From contig SVGA01000007.1 of the NCBI GenBank assembly GCA_015056575.1, positions 106,938-170,937 on the forward strand: a stretch of 64,000 nucleotides of DNA, in the 5' to 3' direction. The notes beneath the pieces are model-generated. The model did not search any database, was not told the origin of the DNA, and was given only the letters and a program-made list of their open reading frames with translations. This stretch comes from Butyrivibrio sp. Lineage in GTDB: Bacteria; Bacillota; Clostridia; Lachnospirales; Lachnospiraceae. This document shows, piece by piece, positions 7,900 through 16,274 of the stretch (its first letter is position 1; every line of letters starts with the position of its first letter). The translations under genes were made by a program, and so were the position numbers.

Positions 7900-10050
7900 A
7901 TGAACATTTTTAAAGATGAGAAGGTAAGACCCATAGCAGAAAAGAACGCTTACTTCGTATGTCTTGTGATAGTCGGAGTGGCGTTAAATGTTGTGGGTTC
8001 TTTTTTTGTCTCTCTTTCGAATGTTCCTCTTTATCTTGATACCATAGGCACGGTCATAGCCGCATATTTCGGAGGATATGTTCCGGGAATCGTTGTGGCT
8101 CTTGTTGGCTCCGGGCTTAATTCCATTGCCAATCCCATATATCTGTCCTACGGTGTTCTGAATGTTCTGGTGGCGGTGATCACCGTATTCCTTAAAAATC
8201 TGGGATGGTTCAAAAAGAAAAGATATCTTATTCTTATCGCCTTTATCTATGCCGGCACGGGAGGCGTTTTGGGATCTGCACTCACCTGGCTGTTGTACGG
8301 CTTTGAAGCCGGGACCGCTACCTCAGGTGTTGTGGCTGCCTTCTACAACACCGGACTTTTTGGAAGATTCTTTTCGCAGCTTCTGGGAGACTTCGTGGTG
8401 GATCTGGCAGACAAGTCCATAAGTGTGATAGTGATAGTCCTGGCGGACAGATTTCTTTCCGCAGATATCAAAAACAGGATCAGCTTCGATGCCTGGGCTC
8501 AGACGCCCCTCTCCGACGAGGCGGTAAATGAACTGAAGAAGGGCCACAGCAGAGGCGTTTCCTTAAGGGATAAACTTATACTGATACTTTCTCTGGCTGC
8601 TACACTCACTGCTTTGGTCGCAGTTCTGATAAGCTATTATCTTTTCCGCAATACCATCATTCATCAGCACAGTGATTATGCCGAGAAAATGGCCTCCATG
8701 GTGGCTGCCACCATAGACGGAGACATGATCGGGGAATACCTTGAAAAGGGAGAGGATGCCATAGGGTACGTTAATACCAAGAAAGCCCTGGAGAGGATCC
8801 GGGATTCTTCGCCTTATATAGAGTATCTTTATGTTTACAAGTTCGAGGAAGACGGATGTCATGTGGTGTTCGATCTGGACAATCCGGCTGAGGCCGGAAG
8901 TGAAGTCGGAACTATAGTCCCCATAGATCCTGCCTTTGCAGAGTATGAACAGGATTTTATTGCGGGGAATGAGATCTCTCCCACAGACAGCCATGATGAA
9001 TACGGATGGCTCCTTACAGCCTATGTACCCATCAAAAATTCCGACAGAAAGGTTATGGCCTATGCGGCAGTGGACCTCTCCATGGAACACATACATACCT
9101 ATGGAAAAGAGTTCCTGGTCAGCCAGATATCTCTTTTCCTCGGGTTATTCATCTTCATCTTTGCGGTAGGTCTTTACTTTACGAAATACAAGATCATTCT
9201 GCCCCTTAATTCCATGGCTTATACAACTTCCCAATATGCCCAGGAAAATGAGGCAGCCATGGAGCTTACGGCAAGAACGTTAAAGAAGCTCGATATCAGG
9301 ACAGGGGACGAGATTGAGAATCTGTACCGGGCGATCTGCAACATGGCCACGTCCAACCTGGAGTTTTTTGAGGATATCAACAGGAAGAACGCCACTATAA
9401 ACGAGATGCAGATGTCCCTGATCAATATTCTGGCGGATATGGTGGAGAGCAGGGATCAGAATACCGGCGACCACATCATGAAGACGGCGGAGTATGCCAA
9501 GATAATCATGGAGGAGATGAGGCGTGAGGGTATATATGAGGATCAGCTCACGGATGAGTTTATTTCCGATGTATATCATTCCACACCGCTTCATGATATA
9601 GGAAAGATCAGTATTTCCGACACGATTCTAAATAAGCCCGGAAGACTTACCACTGACGAGTTTGATCTGATGAAGGAGCATTCTGCGATAGGCGCAAAGA
9701 TCATCGACAAGGTTATCGAATCGGTGCCCGGCGGCAACGAGAGTTATCTAAAAGAGGCAAGAAACCTGGCACTGTACCACCACGAGAAGTGGAACGGCAG
9801 TGGCTATCCCATGGGACTTTCCGGGGAGGATATCCCTCTATCCGCAAGGATAATGGCTGTGGCGGATGTGTTTGATGCACTGGTATCCGAGAGAAGCTAC
9901 AAGAAGGCATTCCCCATGGACAGGGCTATAGAGATCATAAAGGACAATATCGGAACCCACTTTGACCCCGGCGTTGCACAGGCTTTTTTAAACAGCATTG
10001 ATGAGGTGGAGAGGATCGCCGGAGTGAAAGAGGACGAGCCAAAAGAATAA
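7900..10050 (+). CDS. HD-GYP signalling protein with ECF-S-like membrane domain and extracellular sensor
   Basis: A 716-residue protein. Residues 15-190 form a multi-pass membrane domain resembling ECF transporter S components (ALNVVGSFFV, PLYLDTIGTVIAAYFGG, ALVGSGLN); it is visibly similar to the S component at 59288-59863. A membrane helix near 227-247, an extracellular segment of about 180 residues with Cache-like features, and a second helix near 407-427 follow. The C-terminus is an HD-GYP domain: H565-D566 in PLHDIGKI, and GYP at 635-637 in NGSGYPMGL. HD-GYP enzymes hydrolyse cyclic di-GMP, and the metal ligands look intact. No periplasm exists here, so the sensor faces outside. Its own terminator follows. 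Confidence 0.85.
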   Translation: MNIFKDEKVRPIAEKNAYFVCLVIVGVALNVVGSFFVSLSNVPLYLDTIGTVIAAYFGGYVPGIVVALVGSGLNSIANPIYLSYGVLNVLVAVITVFLKNLGWFKKKRYLILIAFIYAGTGGVLGSALTWLLYGFEAGTATSGVVAAFYNTGLFGRFFSQLLGDFVVDLADKSISVIVIVLADRFLSADIKNRISFDAWAQTPLSDEAVNELKKGHSRGVSLRDKLILILSLAATLTALVAVLISYYLFRNTIIHQHSDYAEKMASMVAATIDGDMIGEYLEKGEDAIGYVNTKKALERIRDSSPYIEYLYVYKFEEDGCHVVFDLDNPAEAGSEVGTIVPIDPAFAEYEQDFIAGNEISPTDSHDEYGWLLTAYVPIKNSDRKVMAYAAVDLSMEHIHTYGKEFLVSQISLFLGLFIFIFAVGLYFTKYKIILPLNSMAYTTSQYAQENEAAMELTARTLKKLDIRTGDEIENLYRAICNMATSNLEFFEDINRKNATINEMQMSLINILADMVESRDQNTGDHIMKTAEYAKIIMEEMRREGIYEDQLTDEFISDVYHSTPLHDIGKISISDTILNKPGRLTTDEFDLMKEHSAIGAKIIDKVIESVPGGNESYLKEARNLALYHHEKWNGSGYPMGLSGEDIPLSARIMAVADVFDALVSERSYKKAFPMDRAIEIIKDNIGTHFDPGVAQAFLNSIDEVERIAGVKEDEPKE

Positions 10051-10066
10051 GGTGTATGAGAACAGG

Positions 10067-10096
10067 GCGGGACGGCAAAAGCTGTCCCGCTTTTTT
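10067..10096 (+). terminator. Rho-independent terminator after HD-GYP gene
   Basis: A 10-bp stem, GCGGGACGGC paired with GCTGTCCCGC, with an AAAA loop and followed by TTTTTT at 10091-10096. It lies 17 bases after the HD-GYP stop and separates it from the patatin gene. Confidence 0.92.
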
Positions 10097-10130
10097 ACTA
10101 TGTCGTAGTGCATTATCGGGGCAAAACGCT

Positions 10131-10136
10131 TATAAT
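10131..10136 (+). promoter_or_regulatory. Probable -10 box for the patatin gene
   Basis: A perfect TATAAT lies 35 bases before the chosen patatin start and just after the terminator. I see no good -35 hexamer at 16-18 bases upstream, so this may be a weak or activated promoter. Its position argues against translation starting at 10108. Confidence 0.45.
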
Positions 10137-10170
10137 ATTAGGTGATGCGATCGGGAGGATGAAAAAGCTT

Positions 10171-11016
10171 ATGAAAACAGGGCTTGTTATGGAAGGCGGC
10201 GCTATGCGGGGCATGTTTACCTGCGGCATTTTGGACGTCTTCCTTGAGAACGATATTTCTTTTGACGGAGCGGTGGGAGTATCGGCCGGCGCAACCTTTG
10301 GCTGCAATATCAAATCAAGGCAGCAGGGCAGGGCTTTCAGATACAACAAAAAATACTGCACCGACAAAAGATATCACAGTATATGGTCCCTTCTTACCAC
10401 AGGGGATATCTATAACGTACAGTTCTGCTACGATGAGCTTCCATACAATCTGGATAAATGGGACATCCGGGCCTTTAAGGATGATCCCATGGAGTTCTAC
10501 TGCGTGGCCACCGATATCCGCTCGGGAAAGCCCTTTTATCACAAGTGCGTTACGGGAAAGAAGCAGGACATTGTCTGGATCCGGGCTTCGGCCTCAATGC
10601 CGCTGGTCTCAAGACCGGTGCATATTGACGGCGGAGTTTACCTGGATGGCGGAATCTCTGATTCAATCCCTCTGAAATTCATGGAAGACAATGGGTACGA
10701 CAGGAATCTTGTCATTGAGACCCAGCCCATAGACTATGTCAAAGGAAGACAGAAGTATATGCCTCTGGTGCGCCTCATGCTGAGGAAGTACCCAAACATG
10801 ATAAAGTGCATGGAAGAGCGTTACCTTATGTACAATGAAGAAAAGCGCTACATCAGGGATAAGGAAGAGAAGGGACAGGTACTGGTGCTGCGTCCCGATG
10901 CGCCCCTTCACATAAGTCCCATAGAAAAGGATCCCGGAGAACTTGAGAGAGTTTATAACCACGGGCGGGAGGTTGCAAACAGGAACCTTCAGAGGATCAA
11001 GGATTACCTTGGATAA
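10171..11016 (+). CDS. Patatin-like phospholipase (YjjU type)
   Basis: A patatin-family lipid acyl hydrolase of 281 residues. The oxyanion-hole motif EGGAMRG lies at residues 8-14, the nucleophile elbow GVSAG has S38, and the catalytic aspartate is in LDGGISDSIP. The frame extends upstream to 10108, but a TATAAT at 10131 and GGGAGG at 10153-10158 favour the ATG at 10171 (spacing 12); ATG 10159 would sit directly on the Shine-Dalgarno. Physiological lipid substrate is unknown. Gene stands alone, 37 bases ahead of the flavoenzyme, with which it may be cotranscribed. Confidence 0.88.
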   Translation: MKTGLVMEGGAMRGMFTCGILDVFLENDISFDGAVGVSAGATFGCNIKSRQQGRAFRYNKKYCTDKRYHSIWSLLTTGDIYNVQFCYDELPYNLDKWDIRAFKDDPMEFYCVATDIRSGKPFYHKCVTGKKQDIVWIRASASMPLVSRPVHIDGGVYLDGGISDSIPLKFMEDNGYDRNLVIETQPIDYVKGRQKYMPLVRLMLRKYPNMIKCMEERYLMYNEEKRYIRDKEEKGQVLVLRPDAPLHISPIEKDPGELERVYNHGREVANRNLQRIKDYLG

Positions 11017-11053
11017 TATATATTACAAATAACAACAGGAGAATGAGCATAAA

Positions 11054-13120
11054 ATGGATCAAAAGTATAATCCGCTATTTACACCCTGGAAGATAGGAAA
11101 TTGTGAGATCAAGAACAGAATAGTACTGACTTCCATGGGAGGAACCGACCTTTTCGGATGGATGGAAAAGAATCATTTCGACAAGGCCGGAGCCGACTTC
11201 ATACTGGAGGTTGCCAAAAACAACGCAGGACTTCTTCTTCCGGGATGTCAGCCGGTATACAATCCCATGTTCGGACAGTGGCTTTACAAGAATAAGAAGA
11301 TGTATCAGGAACTTGCTGAGTGGATGCCTGAGTTTCACAAGACCGGAGCCAAGCTGTTTATTCAGCTGACGGCAGGATTCGGACGCTCTTTTACGGTGTC
11401 ACCGATGATGGAGAAGCTCTACACAAACAGAGCGCTCAGAGCCATAAGCAAGCCCTTCATGGACCTTGATAAGATCACCGCATCCGCCAGCCCATCGCCC
11501 AACAGATGGTCTGACAAGGTTCCTTCAAGGCAGATGACAGTGGAGGAGATCCATGAGTTTGTCACAGCCTTCGGAAAGACCGCTAAGCTCCTCAAGGACG
11601 CGGGTGTTGACGGCGTTGAAGTTCACGCTGTCCACGAGGGATATCTTCTGGATCAGTTTACTTTGGGCTATGTCAACAAAAGAACCGACGAATACGGCGG
11701 CTCTTTTGAAAACAGATACCGTTTTGCCGCAGAGATCGTTCAGGAGATCAAAAAACAGTGCGGCAAGGATTTCCCTGTTTCTCTTCGCTACAGCGTCATT
11801 TCCAAGACCAAGGGAATGAGGCAGGGAGCTCTTCCCGGAGAGGATTACAAGGAGGTGGGAAGAGACTTTGAGGAGTCCAAAAAGGCAGCCAGGTTCCTAC
11901 AGGATGCCGGCTATGATATGCTCAACTGTGACAATGGAACTTATGATGCATGGTACTGGGCTCATCCTCCGATCTATATGCCAAAGAACTGTAACCTTAA
12001 GGATGTGACTGAGCTTAAGAAATACGTTGACATCCCTGTTGTGTGTGCGGGAAGACTTGACCCCGAAGCAGCAGCCGTGAGCATCAGCAACAAAGAACTG
12101 GACGGAGCGGGTTTTGCAAGACCTTTCCTTGCGGATCCGGAGTGGGTGACCAAGCTTATGGAGGGTAGGGAAGAAGACATAAGACCCTGCATCCTTTGCC
12201 ACAACGGCTGCTTTAATATGTGCCATTACAAGGGAGTTCCCAACGATCAGGCCCTTTCGGACAGTCTGCACCTGGCCCGCTGCGCGGTAAACGCAGAGAC
12301 CATGCAGAAGGACAAGCATCACATCAAACCCGCAAGACACCCCAAGACCATTCACATCGTAGGTGGCGGTATCGGCGGAATGGAGGCTGCAAGAGTGCTT
12401 AAGCTTCGCGGCCACAACCCTGTCATATATGAGAAGAGTGATGTGCTTGGCGGAACCTTTATCCCCGCCAGTGCAGAATCCTATAAAGGCAAGCTCCGAG
12501 ACCTTCTTGCCTGGTACAGACGCCAGATGGAGGTTCTGGGAGTGGAGGTACACTTAAATACTGAGGTTGAGGACCCGAGGAAATTCGGAAGAAAGAGCGA
12601 TATCATCATAGCTACGGGCTCAAAGCCAAGGATCCTTAAGAATGTTCCGGGACATGAGAAGATGATCGAAGCCTGCGAATTCTTAAACGGCAGGGAAGTG
12701 GGCGATAGGGTAGCTGTTATCGGCGGAGGCCTTACAGGATGTGAGATAGCTTACGAGCTGGCTCTTATGGGCAAACACCCCATCATTGTGGAGATGAAGG
12801 ATGACCTGATTTCCCAGACCGGCGTGTGTCTTGCCAACAGTTCCTACCTGCGGGAGTGGTTTGAACTTAACAAGGTGCCTGTATACCTTGAGACTTCTCT
12901 TAAGGAAGTCAGGGACGACAGCATTATCTGCAAAGACAAGTCGGGAAAAGAGCTGGTGATTGACTGTGACAGCGTCATAAGCTCTGCGGGCTACATTCCC
13001 GATCCCGTTATCTCCGAAAATGACAGAACCAGTAACATGGACTATGTAGGCGACTGCAAGAAGATCGGAAATCTAAGAAGCGTTATCTGGAGAGCCTATG
13101 AAGTTGCAATGAGAATGTGA
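11054..13120 (+). CDS. Old-yellow-enzyme-type NADH:flavin oxidoreductase with Fe-S and FAD domains (2-enoate reductase / BaiCD-like)
   Basis: A 688-residue flavoenzyme. The N-terminal TIM barrel (about 5-365) has the family signature HAVHEGYLLDQFT followed by NKRTDEYGGSFENRY. The [4Fe-4S] cysteines C379, C382 and C386, with further cysteines just after, read CILCHNGCFNMC. The C-terminal half holds two dinucleotide-binding folds, GGGIGGMEAARVL near 437 (FAD) and IGGGLTGCEIAYEL near 556 (NAD(P)H). This is the architecture of 2-enoate reductase, 2,4-dienoyl-CoA reductase, and the bile-acid enzymes BaiCD/BaiH. It reduces an activated C=C bond; the substrate is not readable here. Confidence 0.9.
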   Translation: MDQKYNPLFTPWKIGNCEIKNRIVLTSMGGTDLFGWMEKNHFDKAGADFILEVAKNNAGLLLPGCQPVYNPMFGQWLYKNKKMYQELAEWMPEFHKTGAKLFIQLTAGFGRSFTVSPMMEKLYTNRALRAISKPFMDLDKITASASPSPNRWSDKVPSRQMTVEEIHEFVTAFGKTAKLLKDAGVDGVEVHAVHEGYLLDQFTLGYVNKRTDEYGGSFENRYRFAAEIVQEIKKQCGKDFPVSLRYSVISKTKGMRQGALPGEDYKEVGRDFEESKKAARFLQDAGYDMLNCDNGTYDAWYWAHPPIYMPKNCNLKDVTELKKYVDIPVVCAGRLDPEAAAVSISNKELDGAGFARPFLADPEWVTKLMEGREEDIRPCILCHNGCFNMCHYKGVPNDQALSDSLHLARCAVNAETMQKDKHHIKPARHPKTIHIVGGGIGGMEAARVLKLRGHNPVIYEKSDVLGGTFIPASAESYKGKLRDLLAWYRRQMEVLGVEVHLNTEVEDPRKFGRKSDIIIATGSKPRILKNVPGHEKMIEACEFLNGREVGDRVAVIGGGLTGCEIAYELALMGKHPIIVEMKDDLISQTGVCLANSSYLREWFELNKVPVYLETSLKEVRDDSIICKDKSGKELVIDCDSVISSAGYIPDPVISENDRTSNMDYVGDCKKIGNLRSVIWRAYEVAMRM

Positions 13121-13128
13121 GGTGACAT

Positions 13129-14418
13129 ATGGCGAGCACAACATCAAAGAGTCTTCGTAACAAGGTAATGTATCAGATATTTCCCAGAAACTTCAGCAAG
13201 AGTGGGGATTTTAAGGGAATCATTCCTCAGCTTGACAGGATTAAGGACCTGGGAGTGGATATCATTTATCTTACCCCCATCCATCCCATCGGAGAGAAGG
13301 CAAGAAAGGGAAGCCTGGGCTCTCCCTACGCCATAAAGGACTATCGCGCCGTAAATCCTGAGTTTGGAACTCTTGAGGATTTCAAGGCACTGGTAAAAGA
13401 GATCCATGACAGGGGAATGGACTGCATAATTGATGTTGTTTATAACCACACATCCCCTGACTCTGTGCTGGCATCAGAGCACCCCGAGTGGTTCTATCAT
13501 AAGCAGGACGGAAGCTTTGGCAACAGAGTGGGAGACTGGACTGATATCATTGATCTGGATTATACGGAAAAAGGGCTTTGGGATTATCAGATCGAAACCC
13601 TCAAGATGTGGGCAGAGATCGTGGACGGCTTCAGGTGCGATGTGGCTCCCCTGGTCCCCGTGGAATTCTGGAAGCAGGCAAGAGATATGGTGGAGGAGGT
13701 TCATCCCGGGTGCCTCTGGCTGTCTGAGTCCATCGATCCTCCTTTTATCCAGGCCATGAGAGATATGGGAGTTCTTGCCCAGTCCGATTCAGAGATGTAT
13801 CAGGCCTTTGATGTGCTCTATGAGTATGATGTGTATCAGGATTTTACAGCTTATGTATCCGGAAAGGGTTCTCTTGAGGACTATGCCCAGGCGGTCAACC
13901 GCCAGGAGTTCATCTACCCCGATAACTATGTGAAGCTTAGATTTCTTGAGAATCATGATCAGCCAAGGGCGAAATTTCTTTTTCCCGATAACCGTGCCCT
14001 GAAAAATGCCACAGCCTTCCTGTTCTTCCAGAAGGGCCTCACCTTTATATATGCCGGGCAGGAGATGGGTATGGCTCATCTTCCGAGCCTTTTTGACAGG
14101 GACATCCTTGATTGGAAGGCAAAAGAGAATGTGGATCTGACGGAGCTGATGGTGGCACTTAGAAGGATAAAGAGTGATCCTTTGTTTGCGGACAGCACCT
14201 ACAGGCTTAAGACCTACGAGGACAATATCATTAAGGGTATTCACAGCAGGGGAGACAGGAAGTGCATAGGAATATTCTCCATGAAGGGAGAGGCTTCCCT
14301 GGTTCCGATCAATGCTCCGGACGGAGTCTATGAAAATCTTATTGACGAGGGCAAAGTGGAGATACTCCACGGATACATCAGCATTTGCGGAGATCCGGTC
14401 ATTATTAATTTAAAGTAG
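13129..14418 (+). CDS. GH13 alpha-amylase-family glycoside hydrolase, cytoplasmic
   Basis: A 429-residue (beta/alpha)8 enzyme without a signal peptide. The GH13 catalytic triad is readable: nucleophile D171 (GFRCDVAPL), acid/base E200 (WLSESID) and transition-state stabiliser D277 (ENHDQPR). Region I is present as VVYNHTSPDS. It is short for the family and the C-terminal beta domain is reduced. It likely acts on imported malto-oligosaccharides or glycogen fragments; exact specificity is not readable. It lies 8 bases after the flavoenzyme stop, suggesting cotranscription with no obvious pathway link. Confidence 0.88.
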   Translation: MASTTSKSLRNKVMYQIFPRNFSKSGDFKGIIPQLDRIKDLGVDIIYLTPIHPIGEKARKGSLGSPYAIKDYRAVNPEFGTLEDFKALVKEIHDRGMDCIIDVVYNHTSPDSVLASEHPEWFYHKQDGSFGNRVGDWTDIIDLDYTEKGLWDYQIETLKMWAEIVDGFRCDVAPLVPVEFWKQARDMVEEVHPGCLWLSESIDPPFIQAMRDMGVLAQSDSEMYQAFDVLYEYDVYQDFTAYVSGKGSLEDYAQAVNRQEFIYPDNYVKLRFLENHDQPRAKFLFPDNRALKNATAFLFFQKGLTFIYAGQEMGMAHLPSLFDRDILDWKAKENVDLTELMVALRRIKSDPLFADSTYRLKTYEDNIIKGIHSRGDRKCIGIFSMKGEASLVPINAPDGVYENLIDEGKVEILHGYISICGDPVIINLK

Positions 14419-14442
14419 ATTTATCAAAGTGAGCAAATCTCA

Positions 14443-14471
14443 TTGCATATTTTAGCAGTTTAAAGTATAAT
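14443..14471 (+). promoter_or_regulatory. Sigma-A promoter of the M3 peptidase gene
   Basis: TTGCAT at 14443-14448 and TATAAT at 14466-14471 are separated by exactly 17 bases. The peptidase ATG lies 62 bases further on, so a leader of about 55 bases is expected. Confidence 0.8.
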
Positions 14472-14532
14472 AGGTTAGTTCGTGGTTTATAGAAATTTAA
14501 TAATTTAACGAGTTAATGCGAAAGAGGTTTAT

Positions 14533-16209
14533 ATGAAGTGTTCCGAAATGCCCTACACAAGGGTTGATATGGAGGAAGTTAAGAGATTCTTTGAAGCGCT
14601 TATCTCAGACAGCAAGAAGGCTGCAAGCGGCGAGGAGCAGTTTGAACTTCATAAGAAGTACTACAGTTTTACAGACGATATCTTCACCAATATGAAGCTG
14701 GCTGTATTCAGACATAACATTGATACAACAGAGGAGTTCTATTCCAAAGAGAACGATTATTATGATGAGATCACTCCTCTTATAATGAAGTATATCAATG
14801 ATTATATGAAGGTTCTCTATGAATCTCCCTACAGAGACTATCTTGAGGAGAAGATCAGCAAGGTGGCCTTCAAGAACATAGAGCTGGACAACAAGTCCAT
14901 CGATGAGAAGATCCTTCCTCTTATGCAGGAGGAGAATGCACTTATCAGCAAGTATGACAAACTGATAGCATCAGCCAAGATTGTTTTTGACGGAGAGGAA
15001 TGCAATATTTCACTTCTTCGCAAATACCTTACCAGCAAGGACAGAGATACCCGAAAGAGAGCCTGGAAGGCCCTTTCCGATTATTTCATGTCCGTTACCG
15101 ATGAGATTGACGATATCTACGATCAGCTGGTTAAGATAAGGACCAAACAGGCCAGAGAACTTGGCTATGATAACTATGTTGAGCTTGGCTACAACAGAAT
15201 GAGGAGAAACTCCTACAGAAGAGCTGAGGTTGAGAATTTCCGCAAGCAGATCAAAGAGAGCTTTGTTCCTTTTGTTACCAGGATTCAGGAACTCCGCAAG
15301 GCTCAGATCGGTGTGGATGAGCTCAAGTACTACGATAACGACATGTTCTTCAAGGACGGAAACCCCGCTCCCACAGGAACTCCCGAAGAGATCATGAAGG
15401 CAGGGCAGGAGATGTACAAAGAGCTGTCTCCCGAGACTGCAGAGTTCTTTGATTTCATGATCGAGAATGAGCTATTTGATGTTCTTGGACGCAAGACCAA
15501 GAAGGCAGGCGGATACATGGATTATCTGCCCAAGTACAAATCTCCCATCATCTTTGCGAACTTTAACGGAACCAGCGCAGATGTGGATGTCATCACTCAC
15601 GAGTGCGGACATGCGTTCCAGGGCTATGTTACCAGAAACGATGAGATTTCTGAGCACAATGATATCACCATGGAGACAGCAGAGATTCACTCCATGTCCA
15701 TGGAGTATTTCACCTATGGCTGGATGAACAAGTTCTTCGGAGACAGATCCGAGGACTACCTGAAGATGCATCTTCAGGATTCGGTTACCTTTATTCCTTA
15801 CGGATGCATGGTTGATGAGTTCCAGCACATTGTATATGATAAGCCTGAGATGACTCCCGCCGAGAGGAAGCAGGTATGGAAGGAACTTGAGAAGACCTAC
15901 AGACCCTGGCTTGATTTTGACGGCGATCCCTTCTTTGAGGAGGGCGGTTTCTGGCAGAAGCAGGGACATATTTTCTGGAATCCCTTCTATTATATCGACT
16001 ATGTTCTTGCAAGCGTTGTAGCTATGCAGTTCAAGGTCTGGATGGACAAGGATTTCGATGATGCCTGGAAGCATTACCTGCAGCTTTGCAAACTCTCAGC
16101 CAAGGATTTCTACGAGCCTATGCTGGCTGAAGTGGGACTTAAGAGCCCCTTCAGGGACGGTACCATCGATCAGCTCACAGCCGATATGAGTGCCAAGATC
16201 TTCGGATAA
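14533..16209 (+). CDS. M3-family oligoendopeptidase (PepF-like)
   Basis: A 558-residue cytoplasmic zinc peptidase. The active site is THECGHAFQGY with H356, E357 and H360, and the third ligand is the glutamate in ETAEIHSMSME about 28 residues later. Length and motifs fit the M3 oligoendopeptidase group that trims short peptides. No signal peptide is present. The gene lies directly upstream of a peptide-type ABC importer, which fits a role in cutting imported oligopeptides. It has its own promoter at 14443-14471 and a weak hairpin after it. Confidence 0.92.
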   Translation: MKCSEMPYTRVDMEEVKRFFEALISDSKKAASGEEQFELHKKYYSFTDDIFTNMKLAVFRHNIDTTEEFYSKENDYYDEITPLIMKYINDYMKVLYESPYRDYLEEKISKVAFKNIELDNKSIDEKILPLMQEENALISKYDKLIASAKIVFDGEECNISLLRKYLTSKDRDTRKRAWKALSDYFMSVTDEIDDIYDQLVKIRTKQARELGYDNYVELGYNRMRRNSYRRAEVENFRKQIKESFVPFVTRIQELRKAQIGVDELKYYDNDMFFKDGNPAPTGTPEEIMKAGQEMYKELSPETAEFFDFMIENELFDVLGRKTKKAGGYMDYLPKYKSPIIFANFNGTSADVDVITHECGHAFQGYVTRNDEISEHNDITMETAEIHSMSMEYFTYGWMNKFFGDRSEDYLKMHLQDSVTFIPYGCMVDEFQHIVYDKPEMTPAERKQVWKELEKTYRPWLDFDGDPFFEEGGFWQKQGHIFWNPFYYIDYVLASVVAMQFKVWMDKDFDDAWKHYLQLCKLSAKDFYEPMLAEVGLKSPFRDGTIDQLTADMSAKIFG

Positions 16210-16228
16210 TGATTTAATTGCCCTGCGC

Positions 16229-16255
16229 CAAAGGCGTTAGGCTTTTAAATATATA
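16229..16255 (+). terminator. Weak hairpin between peptidase and ABC importer
   Basis: An imperfect stem (GCC..CGCC with GGCG..GGC around an AAA loop) is followed by TTTT. It could be a leaky terminator or a processing site. The bases between 16256 and the binding-protein ribosome-binding site are AT-rich without a clear promoter. Confidence 0.4.
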
Positions 16256-16274
16256 TTTTAAAGGAGGAAAGTTT

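Noticed and set aside
11897..12553. Minus-strand frame of 218 codons in the flavoenzyme gene
   Set aside because: Antisense to conserved Fe-S and FAD motifs; no start signal.
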